Part shown: positions 37,581-48,111 of the stretch, piece by piece
Position numbering within the stretch: the first letter of the stretch is position 1
How the letters are laid out: each line of letters opens with the position of its first letter
NCBI RefSeq assembly: GCF_002095465.1
Contig: NZ_MLFP01000005.1
Coordinates: 248,001-312,000, forward strand
Length of the DNA stretch: 64,000 bases
Reading direction: 5' to 3'
DNA from: Pantoea rodasii
GTDB taxonomy: Bacteria; Pseudomonadota; Gammaproteobacteria; Enterobacterales; Enterobacteriaceae
Translations under genes and position numbers: made by a program
The notes under the pieces: generated by a model
The model's input: only the letters and a program-made list of their open reading frames with translations
The model's database searches: none
What the model was told of the DNA's origin: nothing

Positions 37581-40500
37581 TTACACGCTTTCTGGGCGAG
37601 TCGCTGGCGCAGTGGCGAGATGCGTTGCACTGTGACCACCCGCTGAACCACGACCTTCGAAGTCAAACGGTGGGCGAACCCAATCGCTTTGGCGAACGGT
37701 TTCAGGTTCCCATGCCGGAGCAGGCGCTTTGGTCATTGGCGCAGTCGCATGATGCTTCCAGCGAGTATCAGCACTGTTTACCGCAGTATCACGTGCAGCA
37801 ACCGGTGCGTGAGGTTCAGTCACTGGGGCAACCGGCGCTTCAGCGGCAACCGGAGCACTGAGGACTTCCTCAACCTGAGCTTCAACTGCTGGAGCGGCCT
37901 CAATCGGTGCTTGCTCAGCAATCTCAACGGCTTCGTTAACCACCTCGTGTTCAACAGTTGCGTTGACCACTTCTGGTTCTACAGCTGCGTTAACCACTTC
38001 TGGTTCTACCGCCGCAGGCGTTGCGGGTTCGACGATTGCCGGTTCAGCTTCAGCAGCGATTTCCTCTGCTACCTGTTGCTCAACAACAGACACCACGGCA
38101 GGCTCTTGGTTGACAGGTGCAGCGACAGGCGCCAGATCATCAGTATTCACCACCGGCACTTCAGTATGTGCCTGAGGTTCTGCCTGATGAACGACTTCCG
38201 CTTCAACCGGTGCAGCCGTTACCGTTTCCAGCGTCTCTGCAGCAACCGCCACGTCTTCCACGACGGCGTCATGCTGATAGCTGTAATCTGGCATCTCGTT
38301 CAGCGTCTCCTGAGAGGAGAACTGATCGTGAGCCTGAGCAACCGGATAGGTGATCCAGACTTTGCCTGAAGCCATTTCTGGCGAAGCAGCAGCAGATTCC
38401 AGCGGCATCGCAGACTGGGTTGGATAACGCTCATCACGATAGCGACGACGGCGTTGACCACTGACACGCAGGTGACGAGGCGAACGACGTGAACGGCGCG
38501 GCATATTGGCGCTATCACGGTTTTCGTTATCATCCTGCTCATCGTTGCTGACTTCTGGCTGTTCGATGAAGGTCTGACGCTGGGCTGATTCCTCAGCGGA
38601 TTCACTCACTGCCGGTGCCGGGATAGCCGCTGCCACTTCACCAGTATCTCCCACGCGGATGCGCTGAGTCAGCTGACGTTGTTTACGGCGAGGCAACACC
38701 TGAACACGTTCTTCTTCCTGCACAGCGTTTTCGTCAACAACATCAGTCTGCACTGGGTTTTCAGCCGCTTTCTGATCTTGTTGTTGATTGCGCTTCTCTT
38801 CCTGACGACGGCGTTGACGCTCAGCACGCTGCTCACGACGCTGCTGCTGCTGTTCATCACGCTGCTGCAACTGCTCATCAGTCAACGCTGGGCGTTCGCC
38901 ACGCGGTTCGTTCTGACGCTTGTTGCGACGATTATCCTGATTGTCGTTACGCGGTTCGCGGGCTTCACGTGGTTCACGAGACTCTCGTGATTCACGCGGC
39001 TCACGCGATTCACGGGCCTCACGTGGTTCACGGCCTTCGCGACCCTGTGCATTTTCACCGTTACGCGGTGTACGATCGCGACGATTATTGCTACGACGAT
39101 TGTTACGGCGGTCGCCACGCGGCTGATTGTTCTCACCCTCAGCGGCTTTCACTTCTGGTTGAGCTTCAACCGGAGTAGCAGCAGGCGTGTCGCCAGCAAA
39201 CAGTTTCTTCAAACCACCCAACAGGCGAGCCACAAAACCGGTGCTGGCAACGGCAGGTGCAGCCACTGAAGCGGCAGGTTTTGCTTCTGCTTTCGCAACC
39301 GGCTGGATCTCTTGCTCGACTTCAACCGGAGCCGGCGGTGCATCAGGCATCACGAAGGCTGCCAGCGCAGGCTGCTCTGGACGACGACGTTCGGCGCTCT
39401 CTTCTTCCGAAGGCAACGCCATTTCTGCTTCGTGCAATTTCGGCAGGTGGTAAGAAAGCGTCTGAGTCTCTTCGCCTTTGCGAACGCGCAATACGGAGTA
39501 GTGCGGGGTTTCCATCTGATCGTTTGGCACGATGATGGCACGCACGCCACCCTGGCGTTTTTCGATCGCACTGACCGCATCACGTTTTTCGTTCAGCAGG
39601 TAAGAGGCAACGGGCACCGGTACAATTGCATGCACTTCTTTGGTGTTGTCTTTCAGCGCTTCTTCTTCAATCAGACGCAAGATAGACAGTGACAGCGATT
39701 CGTTATCACGGATGGTGCCGGTGCCACTACAGCGTGGGCACACGTGATGGCTGGATTCACCCAACGATGGGCTGAGACGCTGACGCGACATTTCCAGCAG
39801 GCCGAAGCGTGAGATGTGGCTAATCTGGATGCGTGCGCGATCCTGACGTACCGCTTCACGCAAACGGTTTTCCACCGCGCGCTGGTGACGAACAGGCGTC
39901 ATATCGATGAAGTCGATGACGATCAGTCCGCCGAGGTCACGCAGGCGCAACTGACGGGCAATTTCATCGGCCGCTTCGAGGTTGGTATTGAACGCGGTCT
40001 CTTCGATATCGCCGCCGCGTGTGGCGCGTGCGGAGTTGATGTCGATCGCGGTCAGCGCTTCGGTGCTGTCGATAACAATCGAACCACCGGAAGGCAAGCG
40101 CACTTCGCGCTGGAACGCAGACTCGATCTGCGATTCGATTTGGTAATGGCTGAACAGCGGAATTTCACCGGTGTACAGTTTGATTTTGCTGCTGAAGTCT
40201 GGACGACCCAGTGCAGCGATATGCTGACGTGCCAGTTCCAGTACTTTCGGGTTATCGATAAGGATTTCACCGATGTCCTGACGCAGATAATCGCGGAAGG
40301 CGCGGACAATCACGTTGCTTTCCTGATGAATCAGGAACGGGGCTGGACGGTTTTCAGCGGCTTTCTTGATCGCTTCCCAGTGCTTCAAACGGAAGCTCAG
40401 GTCCCACTGCAGGGATTCGGCAGATTTGCCAACGCCTGCGGTGCGCACGATCAAACCCATACCGTCTGGCAGTTCCAGCGCGGACAGGGCTTCTTTCAAT

Positions 40501-40949
40501 TCGGTACGATCGTCACCTTCGATACGGCGTGAAATGCCACCCGCACGCGGGTTATTAGGCATCAGAACCAGATAGCTACCGGCTAACGAAATAAAGGTGG
40601 TGAGTGCTGCACCCTTATTACCGCGCTCCTCTTTATCAATTTGAACGATAACTTCCTGACCTTCACGCAACACCTCTTTGATGTTTGGACGGCCGTGTGC
40701 ATTGTAATTAGCAGGGAAGTATTCGCGGGAAATTTCTTTCAGAGGGAGGAAACCGTGACGTTCAGCACCATAATCGACAAATGCCGCTTCGAGGCTGGGT
40801 TCAACACGGGTGATCTTACCTTTGTAGATGTTGGCTTTTTTCTGCTCGTGGCCTGGGCTTTCGATATCCAGATCGTACAGACGTTGGCCGTCAACAAGGG
40901 CAACGCGCAACTCTTCCTGCTGAGATGCGTTAATTAACATTCTTTTCAT
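37581..40949 (-). CDS. rne: Ribonuclease E
   Basis: RNase E is the essential endonuclease and scaffold of the RNA degradosome. The 1122-residue protein is longer than E. coli (1061). The N-terminal half is near-identical to E. coli: [22 protein letters not shown], an S1 domain (about 35-125), catalytic Asp in AIDIN (about 303) and VIDFIDM (about 346), and the Zn-link CPRCSGTG (about 404). The disordered C-terminal half has a membrane-targeting helix ([11 protein letters not shown]), an Arg-rich RNA-binding region with RE repeats, [20 protein letters not shown] and the enolase-binding part ([15 protein letters not shown]), a nine-residue repeat, and a conserved PNPase-binding end ([16 protein letters not shown]). 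The long leader is autoregulatory in E. coli. Confidence 0.97.
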   Translation of the reverse strand: MKRMLINASQQEELRVALVDGQRLYDLDIESPGHEQKKANIYKGKITRVEPSLEAAFVDYGAERHGFLPLKEISREYFPANYNAHGRPNIKEVLREGQEVIVQIDKEERGNKGAALTTFISLAGSYLVLMPNNPRAGGISRRIEGDDRTELKEALSALELPDGMGLIVRTAGVGKSAESLQWDLSFRLKHWEAIKKAAENRPAPFLIHQESNVIVRAFRDYLRQDIGEILIDNPKVLELARQHIAALGRPDFSSKIKLYTGEIPLFSHYQIESQIESAFQREVRLPSGGSIVIDSTEALTAIDINSARATRGGDIEETAFNTNLEAADEIARQLRLRDLGGLIVIDFIDMTPVRHQRAVENRLREAVRQDRARIQISHISRFGLLEMSRQRLSPSLGESSHHVCPRCSGTGTIRDNESLSLSILRLIEEEALKDNTKEVHAIVPVPVASYLLNEKRDAVSAIEKRQGGVRAIIVPNDQMETPHYSVLRVRKGEETQTLSYHLPKLHEAEMALPSEEESAERRRPEQPALAAFVMPDAPPAPVEVEQEIQPVAKAEAKPAASVAAPAVASTGFVARLLGGLKKLFAGDTPAATPVEAQPEVKAAEGENNQPRGDRRNNRRSNNRRDRTPRNGENAQGREGREPREARESREPRESRESREPREAREPRNDNQDNRRNKRQNEPRGERPALTDEQLQQRDEQQQQRREQRAERQRRRQEEKRNQQQDQKAAENPVQTDVVDENAVQEEERVQVLPRRKQRQLTQRIRVGDTGEVAAAIPAPAVSESAEESAQRQTFIEQPEVSNDEQDDNENRDSANMPRRSRRSPRHLRVSGQRRRRYRDERYPTQSAMPLESAAASPEMASGKVWITYPVAQAHDQFSSQETLNEMPDYSYQHDAVVEDVAVAAETLETVTAAPVEAEVVHQAEPQAHTEVPVVNTDDLAPVAAPVNQEPAVVSVVEQQVAEEIAAEAEPAIVEPATPAAVEPEVVNAAVEPEVVNATVEHEVVNEAVEIAEQAPIEAAPAVEAQVEEVLSAPVAAEAPVAPVTEPHAPVAARDTAVNSADTRWKHHATAPMTKAPAPAWEPETVRQSDWVRPPFDFEGRGSAGGHSATHLATAPATRPESV
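37934..38014 (-). repeat. 27-bp tandem repeat inside rne (three copies)
   Basis: Copies begin at about 37934, 37961 and 37988. They encode the nine-residue unit VEPEVVNAA / VEPEVVNAT / VEHEVVNEA in the disordered acidic part of the RNase E scaffold. Copies two and three are the most alike. Slippage here would change length in steps of nine residues without shifting frame. Confidence 0.85.
38949..39045 (-). repeat. Short degenerate repeat in rne coding an Arg-Glu tract
   Basis: Units of 9-12 bp built on TTCACG and GGCTCACG (plus strand) encode [18 protein letters not shown] and similar: about nine R-E dipeptides separated by Pro, Ala or Ser. It lies in the Arg-rich RNA-binding segment of the scaffold. 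Confidence 0.8.
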
Positions 40950-41310
40950 CGTGACTTACTCGTTATTCTCACATGAGTGATGTAGCTGCGGGCATCGTTA
41001 CCCTGGACGAGAATCAACCGATGGCCCCGTGTCTTAATGCACTGACGTCAACCTCACGGTTGTCGGCGGCTAAAGGGGCGCAAATCTTGTCGGTGGCCTG
41101 TTTTTCATAAGGAAAAACAGCGCCTGAAGGTGGAATAGCTAGAGTAAATTCAGAAATCCACACATCCCAGTCTGTCGTCCAGGCTGCAACCCGCAGCCCG
41201 CTAAGTGCCTGATTTAACATTACGTCTTACGCCATTGCTGCGTGTCCGTTCAATCCGGCAAAATGACTTATTTCGCTCTTTATTCCGGCCTGAATTTTTC
41301 CAGGGCAGAA
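40950..41310 (-). promoter_or_regulatory. rne 5' leader (autoregulatory element) and divergent promoter region
   Basis: The 573 bp between rne and rluC contain no supported gene. The part next to rne corresponds to the long E. coli leader (about 360 nt, Rfam rne5) that RNase E cleaves to control its own level. On the minus strand CAACC-GTGA-GGTTG (41049-41062) forms a small hairpin with a GNRA-type loop, enclosed by GCCCC and GGGGC, reminiscent of the hp2 region. The rest, 41311-41522, should hold the rne and rluC promoters. A 68-codon frame at 41014-41220 in the leader looks accidental. Confidence 0.6.
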
Positions 41311-41522
41311 ACCCCTGCATTATTCCATTGCTCACCAACATATAGCAAGGCGACTTTTGCCGAGCTGTGAAGTTTGTGTGTCCTTAACCTGTTCATTTGC
41401 AGGGCTAATCATCGCATCGCTGAAAAAGTCATCATTTACACCTTTTCCCAACACGACAAAGAGAGAGTTAAGCACAGAAAAAGGGGTGGCGCTATCCAGG
41501 GACACTATTTAGAATCGCCGCC

Positions 41523-42479
41523 ATGAAAACAGAGAATCCCGGCGTACTCTATGTCGCCATCACGGCTGAAAATGCCGGTCAACGAATTGATAACTTTTTG
41601 CGCACTCATCTTAAAGGTGTGCCGAAAAGCATGATTTATCGCATCTTGCGTAAGGGCGAGGTGCGGGTTAATAAAGGACGCGTTAAACCTGAATACAAGT
41701 TGGTAGAAGGGGATGACGTGCGCATTCCGCCCGTGCGCGTGGCGGAGCGTGAAGAGCAGGCCGTTTCACCAAAACTGGATAAAGTCGCGGCGCTGGCGAA
41801 TGCCATCCTGTATGAAGATGATCATCTGCTGGTGCTGAACAAACCATCGGGTACTGCGGTGCATGGCGGCAGCGGCTTAAGCTTTGGTGTTATTGAGGGG
41901 TTGCGTGCGCTTCGTCCGGAAGCCCGCTTCCTCGAACTGGTACACCGACTCGACCGCGATACTTCCGGCATTCTGCTGGTGGCCAAAAAACGCTCCGCGC
42001 TGCGTTCACTGCATGAGCAGTTACGTGAAAAAGGCATGCAGAAGGATTATCTGGCACTGGTGCGCGGCGATTGGCCCTCGCATTTGAAAGTGGTTCAGGC
42101 GCCGCTGTTAAAAAATATTCTGCAAAGTGGAGAGCGCGTGGTGCGCGTCAACGCGGAAGGCAAACCGTCTGAAACGCGTTTTAAAGTTGAAGAGCGGTTT
42201 GGCTTCGCCACCTTAGTGAAAGCCAGTCCGGTTACGGGCCGAACTCACCAGATTCGCGTGCACACTCTGCATGGTGGCCATCCGATCGCGTTTGACGATC
42301 GCTATGGCGACCGCGAGTTTGACCGCCAGCTGGGTTCAACCGGCTTGTCGCGTCTGTTCCTGCATGCGGCGGCGTTGACCTTCACCCATCCGAATACCGG
42401 GGAAGTTATGCGGATGGAAGCGCCATTGGATGGCGCGTTGCAACGCTGCCTCACGCATCTGCGCCAGAAAAAAGCCTGA
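41523..42479 (+). CDS. rluC: 23S rRNA pseudouridine(955/2504/2580) synthase
   Basis: RluC makes pseudouridine at positions 955, 2504 and 2580 of 23S rRNA. The 318-residue protein (E. coli 319) has an N-terminal S4 RNA-binding domain ([34 protein letters not shown]), then the RluA-type catalytic domain with [16 protein letters not shown] (catalytic Asp about 144), GRTHQIRVH and the LHAAAL motif. Divergent from rne and convergent with yceF over a hairpin that overlaps the yceF end. Confidence 0.96.
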   Translation: MKTENPGVLYVAITAENAGQRIDNFLRTHLKGVPKSMIYRILRKGEVRVNKGRVKPEYKLVEGDDVRIPPVRVAEREEQAVSPKLDKVAALANAILYEDDHLLVLNKPSGTAVHGGSGLSFGVIEGLRALRPEARFLELVHRLDRDTSGILLVAKKRSALRSLHEQLREKGMQKDYLALVRGDWPSHLKVVQAPLLKNILQSGERVVRVNAEGKPSETRFKVEERFGFATLVKASPVTGRTHQIRVHTLHGGHPIAFDDRYGDREFDRQLGSTGLSRLFLHAAALTFTHPNTGEVMRMEAPLDGALQRCLTHLRQKKA

Positions 42480-42484
42480 CACGA

Positions 42485-42519
42485 CGGGCATCAACCTAAT
42501 GCGTTGATGCCCGCTTTTA
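42485..42519. terminator. Terminator between rluC and yceF
   Basis: CGGGCATCAAC (42485-42495) with GTTGATGCCCG (42503-42513), loop CTAATGC, then CTTTTA on the plus strand. The left arm and loop overlap the last codons of yceF, so it terminates rluC. The tail on the other strand (complement of ACACGA) has no T-run. Confidence 0.8.
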
Positions 42520-43072
42520 TGAGCATCTCATTTAAGGCAATCAGCGGTAATCCAATCAGCGTATTGGGATCGCGTCCCTCTAGTCGTTCGAACAAACAAA
42601 TTCCCATACCTTCGCTTTTAAAGCTGCCTGCACAATTCAACGGCTGCTCTTTTTCAACGTAGTGACGGATTTCCGCCGGGCTTAAGTGGCGAAAATGCAC
42701 GTTGAACGGTTCACAAATCACCTGCTGTTGTGCCGTTTGTGGTTGAAGCAATGCGAGTCCCGTATAAAACGTAATCACCTTACCGCTGGCCGCCGCCAAC
42801 TGTCGGCAGGCGTTTTCCATAGTATGCGGTTTTCCGGTGATGTTGCCGTCCAGCACGCAGACCTGATCGGATCCAATGATCCAGTGCTGAGGATATTGAT
42901 GCGCCAGCGCTTGCGCTTTAGCCAGCGCCAGCCTTTGTACCAGCTGGGGAGCGGATTCATCAGGCAGCGGTGTTTCGTCGCAATCGGGCGCGGCGGCGAT
43001 GTAAGGCAGGCCGAGCTTATGCAGCAACGCCTGACGAAACGGGGAGGTTGAGGCCAGAATTAAAGGTGTCAT
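42491..43072 (-). CDS. yceF: 7-methyl-GTP pyrophosphatase (Maf family)
   Basis: YceF is a Maf-type nucleotide pyrophosphatase that hydrolyses m7GTP, a likely house-cleaning role for modified nucleotides. The protein has [49 protein letters not shown] (the catalytic Asp region), FYTGLAL and [31 protein letters not shown]. The second of two ATGs gives 193 aa (E. coli 194). It is divergent from yceD; the 140-bp gap is where E. coli has the SraB RNA. Confidence 0.94.
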   Translation of the reverse strand: MTPLILASTSPFRQALLHKLGLPYIAAAPDCDETPLPDESAPQLVQRLALAKAQALAHQYPQHWIIGSDQVCVLDGNITGKPHTMENACRQLAAASGKVITFYTGLALLQPQTAQQQVICEPFNVHFRHLSPAEIRHYVEKEQPLNCAGSFKSEGMGICLFERLEGRDPNTLIGLPLIALNEMLIKAGINALG

Positions 43073-43156
43073 CATTTTTTTGCAGAATATATAGCGTAAA
43101 CATGACAGTCATTTTAAACTATGCGCCGCACTGGATGCGACTAACGGGTGAAAGAT

Positions 43157-43180
43157 GCCGTAAACCGGCCTTTTTCTTTG
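43157..43180 (+). promoter_or_regulatory. Terminator-like hairpin in the yceD leader (possible SraB-like RNA)
   Basis: GCCG, loop TAAAC, CGGC, then CTTTTTCTTTG lies upstream of yceD. In E. coli the small RNA SraB maps between yceF and yceD. A short leader transcript ended by this hairpin is plausible but not shown. Confidence 0.35.
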
Positions 43181-43215
43181 ACTCTATGACGTTACAAAGT
43201 TAATATGCGCGCCCT

Positions 43216-43737
43216 ATGCAAAAGGTAAAATTACCCCTAACGATCGATCTGGCCCGTGCCGCGCAAAAGCGCCTTGATTATCAAGGTGTGTATGCACCTG
43301 AATTGGTGGCACGCCTGGCCGACACGGTCGTTAGTGTGGACAGTGATGTGGATTGCACCATGTCGTTTGCGATTGACAACCAGCGCCTGGCGGTTCTGCA
43401 AGGAACTGCTGATGTGCAGGTGACTTTGTCATGTCAACGCTGCAACCAGTCTTTCCCGCACGCTGTCCACGTAAGCTATTGTTTCAGTCCTGTCTCTTCT
43501 GATGAGCAGGCCGAGGCACTGCCGGAAGCTTACGAGCCAGTTGATATCAATGATTTCGGCGAAATCGACTTGCTGGCAGTTATCGAAGATGAACTCATCC
43601 TCGCGCTGCCTGTAGTTCCGGTGCATGATTCTGAACACTGTGAAGTGTCCGACGCGGACATGGTATTTGGTAAGTTGCCTGCAGAGGCAGAAAAACCAAA
43701 TCCATTTGCCGTATTAGCCAGTTTAAAGCGTAAGTAA
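43216..43737 (+). CDS. yceD: YceD, DUF177 protein upstream of rpmF
   Basis: The 173-residue protein (same length in E. coli) belongs to the YceD/DUF177 family, encoded next to L32 in most bacteria and linked to 23S rRNA processing. It begins [22 protein letters not shown], has a [12 protein letters not shown] Cys pair around residue 75, an acidic [26 protein letters not shown] segment and a terminal [12 protein letters not shown]. It is 14 bp before rpmF and starts the phospholipid/fatty acid operon. Confidence 0.95.
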   Translation: MQKVKLPLTIDLARAAQKRLDYQGVYAPELVARLADTVVSVDSDVDCTMSFAIDNQRLAVLQGTADVQVTLSCQRCNQSFPHAVHVSYCFSPVSSDEQAEALPEAYEPVDINDFGEIDLLAVIEDELILALPVVPVHDSEHCEVSDADMVFGKLPAEAEKPNPFAVLASLKRK

Positions 43738-43751
43738 TAGGAGTAAGGTCC

Positions 43752-43922
43752 ATGGCCGTACAACAGAATAAACCAACCCGTTCTAAGCGTGGTATGCGTC
43801 GTTCGCACGATGCGCTGACCACCGCAGCTCTGTCAGTAGATAAAGTTTCTGGTGAAACTCATCTGCGTCACCATATCACTGCGGATGGTTACTACCGCGG
43901 TCGCAAGGTTATCACCAAGTAA
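43752..43922 (+). CDS. rpmF: 50S ribosomal protein L32
   Basis: The 56-residue basic protein [20 protein letters not shown]... ending [10 protein letters not shown] is bL32 of the large ribosomal subunit, same length as in E. coli. GGAGTAAGG precedes the ATG. It links ribosome synthesis to lipid synthesis by sharing an operon with plsX and the fab genes. The Cys-free form is seen. Confidence 0.98.
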   Translation: MAVQQNKPTRSKRGMRRSHDALTTAALSVDKVSGETHLRHHITADGYYRGRKVITK

Positions 43923-43949
43923 TTCTTTGCGGTTACGCAAGGCGATACC

Positions 43950-44989
43950 TTGACACGTTTGACCCTGGCAGTTGATGCCATGGGCGGGGACTTCGGTCCC
44001 TGCGTGACAGTGCCTGCATCCTTGCAGGCACTGGCCTCTCATACGCATCTGGTTCTTCTTCTGGTCGGTGATCCCGACATCATCTCGTCATTTCTTGCCA
44101 AAGCGGATTCCTCGTTACTGGGGCGTGTGCAGGTGATCCCTGCCGAATCGGTTATTGCAAGTGATGCTAAACCTTCACAGGCCATTCGTCACAGTCGCGG
44201 CAGTTCCATGCGCGTGGCGTTGGAACTGGTTAAAGAAGGGCGTGCACAAGCCTGTGTCAGTGCGGGTAATACCGGTGCGCTGATGGGGCTGGCTAAAATG
44301 TTGTTGAAGCCGCTGGATGGCATTGAGCGTCCGGCGTTGATGACCGTACTGCCGCATCAGCAGCAGGGTAAAACGGTGGTGCTGGACCTCGGCGCGAACG
44401 TCGATTCCGACAGCGAAATGCTGGTGCAATTTGCGGTGATGGGCGCAGTCATGGCCGAGGAAGTGCTGGGAATCGTCAGGCCACGCGTCGCACTGCTCAA
44501 TATTGGGCAGGAAGAGACCAAAGGTCTGGAAACGATTCGCGCAGCATCTGCGGTTCTGCGAGACACGCCGCAAATCAACTATATTGGATATCTTGAGGGG
44601 AACGATCTCCTCACCGGTAAGACGGATGTGCTGGTTTGTGATGGCTTCGTGGGAAACGTCACGCTTAAAACCATGGAAGGCGTGGTAAGAATGTTCCTTT
44701 CTCTGCTGAAGTCGTCAGAGGATGGGAAAAACGGGCCTGGTGGCTGAAATGGGTAGGGCGTTGGTTACAAAAGCGTCTGGCCAAACGTTTCGGTCATCTC
44801 AACCCCGACCAGTATAATGGCGCTTGTCTGTTAGGATTGCGCGGAACAGTGATCAAAAGCCACGGTGCGGCGAATCAACGTGCGTTTGCCGTGGCGATAG
44901 AGCAGGCAGAGCAGGCGGTGCGCAGGCAAGTCCCAGAGAGGATTGCGGCGCGCCTTGACGCTGTATTAGCCAGGAGTGACAAAGCGTAG
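43950..44989 (+). CDS. plsX: Phosphate acyltransferase PlsX (one frameshift)
   Basis: PlsX converts acyl-ACP to acyl-phosphate for PlsY in phosphatidic acid synthesis. TTG 43950 gives (M)[16 protein letters not shown], as in E. coli where TTG is also used. It has [35 protein letters not shown] and [13 protein letters not shown]. The frame breaks in the A5 run 44727-44731; six A would give [15 protein letters not shown] and continue to [26 protein letters not shown], stop at 44987-44989, 346 aa (E. coli 356 with a longer tail). The stop abuts the fabH ATG. Probably a sequencing error. Confidence 0.94.
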
Positions 44990-45942
44990 ATGTTTACCAA
45001 AATTATCGGTACGGGCAGCTATTTGCCTGAGCAGGTTCGCTCCAATGCGGATCTGGAAAAATGGTGGAGACTTCGGACGAGTGGATTGTCAGCCGTACCG
45101 GCATCCGTGAGCGTCGTATTGCTGCACCGGACGAAACCGTCGCCACCATGGGCTTTGCCGCGGCACAGCGCGCGCTAGAGATGGCGGGTGTTGCTGCCAG
45201 TGATGTTGGCCTGATTATCGTGGCGACCACCTCTTCCAGCCACGCTTTCCCAAGTTCAGCGTGCATGATCCAGCAGATGCTGGAGATTGACGATTGCGCA
45301 GCCTTCGATTTGGCTGCCGCCTGCGCGGGCTTTACCTATGCATTGAGCGTTGCCGATCAGTACATCAAAAATGGTGTGGTGAAACACGCTCTGGTGATCG
45401 GTGCTGACGTATTAGCCCGTACGCTGGATCCGAACGATCGTGGTACGATCATTTTGTTCGGTGATGGCGCCGGCGCAGTCGTCCTGAGCCAAAGCGAAGA
45501 GCCGGGGATTCTGTCTACTCACCTGCATGCCGATGGCCGTTACAGCAAGTTGCTGACGCTGCCGTATCAGGATCGCGAGAATCAGGATCAACCTGCTTAT
45601 CTCACCATGGCGGGTAATGAAGTGTTCAAGGTTGCGGTGACCGAACTGGCGCACATCGTTGATGAAACGCTGCAGGCCAATAATCTCGATCGCGAAATGC
45701 TGGACTGGCTGGTCCCTCATCAGGCCAACTTGCGCATTATCAGTGCCACCGCCAAAAAGCTTGGCATGGGCATGGATAAAGTGGTTGTGACCCTTGATCG
45801 CCATGGTAATACTTCGGCGGCATCGGTACCGAGTGCACTGGATGAAGCGGTGCGCGATGGCCGTATCAAGCCAGGCCAACTGATTTTGCTGGAAGCCTTT
45901 GGTGGTGGTTTCACCTGGGGTTCCGCGCTGGTTCGCTTTTGA
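44990..45942 (+). CDS. fabH: Beta-ketoacyl-ACP synthase III (one frameshift)
   Basis: FabH starts fatty acid synthesis by condensing acetyl-CoA with malonyl-ACP. The sequence starts [24 protein letters not shown]. The frame breaks in the A5 run 45057-45061; six A give [20 protein letters not shown] and a 317-residue enzyme, exactly the E. coli length. The catalytic triad is visible: Cys in [12 protein letters not shown] (about 112), His in [10 protein letters not shown] (about 244) and Asn in RHGNTSAAS (about 274). It ends [13 protein letters not shown]. The gene is nearly indispensable, so the break is probably a sequencing error. Confidence 0.95.
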
Positions 45943-45958
45943 TTGACAGGAACGACAA

Positions 45959-46891
45959 ATGACACAATTTGCTTTTGTTTTCCCAGGACAGGGATCGCAG
46001 ACCGTCGGCATGTTAGCTGACCTGGCTGTTGAAAACCCGCAGGTTGAAGCCACTTTCCGTGAAGCTTCTGATGCGCTGGGATACGACTTATGGCAGTTGG
46101 TGCAGCAAGGTCCAGCTGAAGAACTGAATAAAACCTGGCAGACGCAACCTGCGCTGCTGGCGGCTTCCGTCGCGATTTATCGCGTCTGGCAGAGCAAAAA
46201 TGGCCCACAGCCGGTATTGATGGCAGGCCACAGCCTGGGTGAATACTCTGCGCTGGTGTGTGCAGGCGTGCTGAACTTTACTGATGCCATTAAGCTGGTT
46301 GAACTGCGCGGTAAGTTGATGCAGGAAGCCGTTCCGGAAGGCACGGGTGCCATGCAAGCCATTATCGGTCTTGACGATGCGTCAATCCGTAAAGCCTGTG
46401 AAGAGAGTGCACAAGGTCAGGTGGTCTCGCCGGTTAACTTTAACTCGCCGGGCCAGGTGGTGATCGCGGGCAATAAAGAAGCGGTTGAACGTGCGGGTGC
46501 GGCCTGTAAAGCGGCGGGTGCCAAGCGTGCTCTGCCGTTGCCTGTCAGCGTGCCATCTCACTGTGCCTTGATGAAGCCTGCTGCGGATAAACTCGCTGTC
46601 GCGCTGGAAAACATCACTTTCAGCGCACCGACTGTGCCTGTCGTCAACAACGTTGACGTGAAGTGTGAAACCGATGCCGCTGCGATTCGCAGTGCTCTGG
46701 TGCGTCAGCTTTATAGCCCAGTGCGTTGGACGGAAGCCGTTGAATTTATTGCCACGCAAGGCGTGAGCCAACTGCTGGAAATCGGTCCGGGTAAAGTTCT
46801 GACCGGTCTGACCAAACGTATTGTGGATAGCCTGACCGCTGCAGCCGTGAACGACTCTGCTTCACTGTCTGCTGCGATTACACAGGAATAA
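45959..46891 (+). CDS. fabD: Malonyl-CoA:ACP transacylase
   Basis: FabD loads malonyl groups onto acyl carrier protein. The 310-residue protein (E. coli 309) begins MTQFAFVFPGQGSQTVGML, has the catalytic Ser in GHSLGEYSALVCAG (about 92), the catalytic His in VPSHCALM (about 201) and GPGKVLTGLTKRI at the end. It lies 16 bp after fabH and 10 bp before fabG. Confidence 0.97.
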   Translation: MTQFAFVFPGQGSQTVGMLADLAVENPQVEATFREASDALGYDLWQLVQQGPAEELNKTWQTQPALLAASVAIYRVWQSKNGPQPVLMAGHSLGEYSALVCAGVLNFTDAIKLVELRGKLMQEAVPEGTGAMQAIIGLDDASIRKACEESAQGQVVSPVNFNSPGQVVIAGNKEAVERAGAACKAAGAKRALPLPVSVPSHCALMKPAADKLAVALENITFSAPTVPVVNNVDVKCETDAAAIRSALVRQLYSPVRWTEAVEFIATQGVSQLLEIGPGKVLTGLTKRIVDSLTAAAVNDSASLSAAITQE

Positions 46892-46901
46892 GAGGAAAAA
46901 C

Positions 46902-47635
46902 ATGAGCTTTGAAGGTAAAGTAGCGCTGGTGACTGGCGCAAGCCGTGGCATTGGCCGCGCCATCGCGGAAACGCTGGTTGCGCGCGGTGCTAAAGTGGTG
47001 GGAACTGCCACCAGCGAAAGCGGTGCGGAAGCAATCAGGCTTACCTCGGCAATAACGGCAAAGGTCTGCTGCTGAACGTAACCGATGCGGCCTCTATTGA
47101 GAGCGTTCTCGAGAAAGTTCGCGCCGAATTTGGCGAAGTGGACATTTTAGTCAATAATGCAGGCATTACGCGTGACAATCTGTTGATGCGCATGAAAGAC
47201 GATGAATGGGCGGATATCCTCGATACCAACCTGACATCTGTCTTCCGTCTTTCTAAGGCGGTATTGCGTGCCATGATGAAAAAACGCGTGGGCCGTATCA
47301 TTACCATCGGTTCTGTAGTTGGAACCATGGGTAACGCGGGTCAAGCAAACTATGCGGCAGCAAAAGCAGGTTTGATTGGCTTTAGCAAATCACTGGCGCG
47401 AGAAATTGCGTCACGTGGCATTACAGTAAACGTCGTGGCTCCGGGCTTTATTGAGACGGACATGACGCGTGCACTGAACGAAGATCAGCGCTCGGGTATT
47501 TTGGCAGAAGTGCCGGCAGGTCGTTTAGGCGACCCGCAGGAAATTGCCAATGCTGTTGCATTCTTAGCCTCTGACGAAGCCTCTTACATCACGGGTGAGA
47601 CGCTGCATGTCAATGGCGGCATGTACATGGTCTGA
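46902..47635 (+). CDS. fabG: 3-oxoacyl-ACP reductase (one frameshift)
   Basis: FabG is the NADPH-dependent ketoacyl-ACP reductase of fatty acid elongation, an essential short-chain dehydrogenase. It begins MSFEGKVALVTGASRGIGRA (cofactor motif TGASRGIG), with NNAG, catalytic Ser in IGSVVGTMG, and YxxxK in NYAAAKAG. The frame breaks at about 47036-47040: SGAEAI should continue into (S)AYLGNNGKGLLLNVTD, and one added base gives 244 aa, the E. coli length. GAGGAAAAAC precedes the ATG. Because it is essential, the deletion is most likely a sequencing error. Confidence 0.96.
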
Positions 47636-47788
47636 TAATCACGAAAACATTTGCATTATCTGCGGTAAACACCGCAGAATAACGCAAAATCGTGGTTCGA
47701 CCAGCCGGGATTTTGTTGCATCTTTTTCAACATTTTATACACTACGAAAACCATCGCGAAAGCGAGTTTTGATAGGAAATTAAATAGT

Positions 47789-48025
47789 ATGAGCGATATC
47801 GAACAACGCGTTAAGAAAATCGTAGCTGAGCAGCTGGGTGTTAAAGAAGACGAAGTGATTAACACTGCTTCTTTCGTTGAAGACCTGGGTGCAGATTCTC
47901 TTGACACCGTTGAGCTGGTAATGGCTCTGGAAGAAGAGTTTGATACTGAAATTCCAGACGAAGAAGCTGAGAAAATCACTACCGTTCAGGCAGCGATCGA
48001 TTACATCAATAGCCACCAAGGCTAA
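47789..48025 (+). CDS. acpP: Acyl carrier protein
   Basis: The 78-residue acidic protein begins [18 protein letters not shown] and carries the phosphopantetheine Ser in [18 protein letters not shown] at residue 37. It is the central carrier of fatty acid synthesis and has the same length as in E. coli. The 153-bp gap after fabG probably carries its own strong promoter; a clear 10-bp hairpin terminator follows. Confidence 0.98.
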   Translation: MSDIEQRVKKIVAEQLGVKEDEVINTASFVEDLGADSLDTVELVMALEEEFDTEIPDEEAEKITTVQAAIDYINSHQG

Positions 48026-48034
48026 TGAATATCT

Positions 48035-48066
48035 TCAGGCGGTCACCTCGACCGCCTGAGTTTTAT
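48035..48066 (+). terminator. Hairpin terminator after acpP
   Basis: TCAGGCGGTC (48035-48044) with GACCGCCTGA (48050-48059), loop ACCTC, then GTTTTATG. In E. coli this spot gives partial termination between acpP and fabF. Confidence 0.85.
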
Positions 48067-48111
48067 GTTTGCCCCACATAGCGTTATTTTTTCCCTCCCT
48101 GGAGGACGTAC

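Noticed and set aside
37689-40532. Long plus-strand frames opposite rne (up to 238 codons)
   Set aside because: They are by-products of the biased codon use and repeats of rne; their translations are low-complexity with no domain.
41014-41220. 68-codon minus-strand frame in the rne leader
   Set aside because: It lies in a region known in E. coli to be an untranslated regulatory leader, and the peptide matches nothing I recognise.
44727-44731. Programmed frameshifting as an explanation of the plsX and fabH breaks
   Set aside because: No slippery heptamer with a downstream structure is seen, these genes are not known to use it, and eight unrelated genes share the same kind of deletion.
45412-46208. 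Minus-strand frames opposite fabH and fabD
   Set aside because: They are antisense to strongly conserved genes and have no recognisable product.
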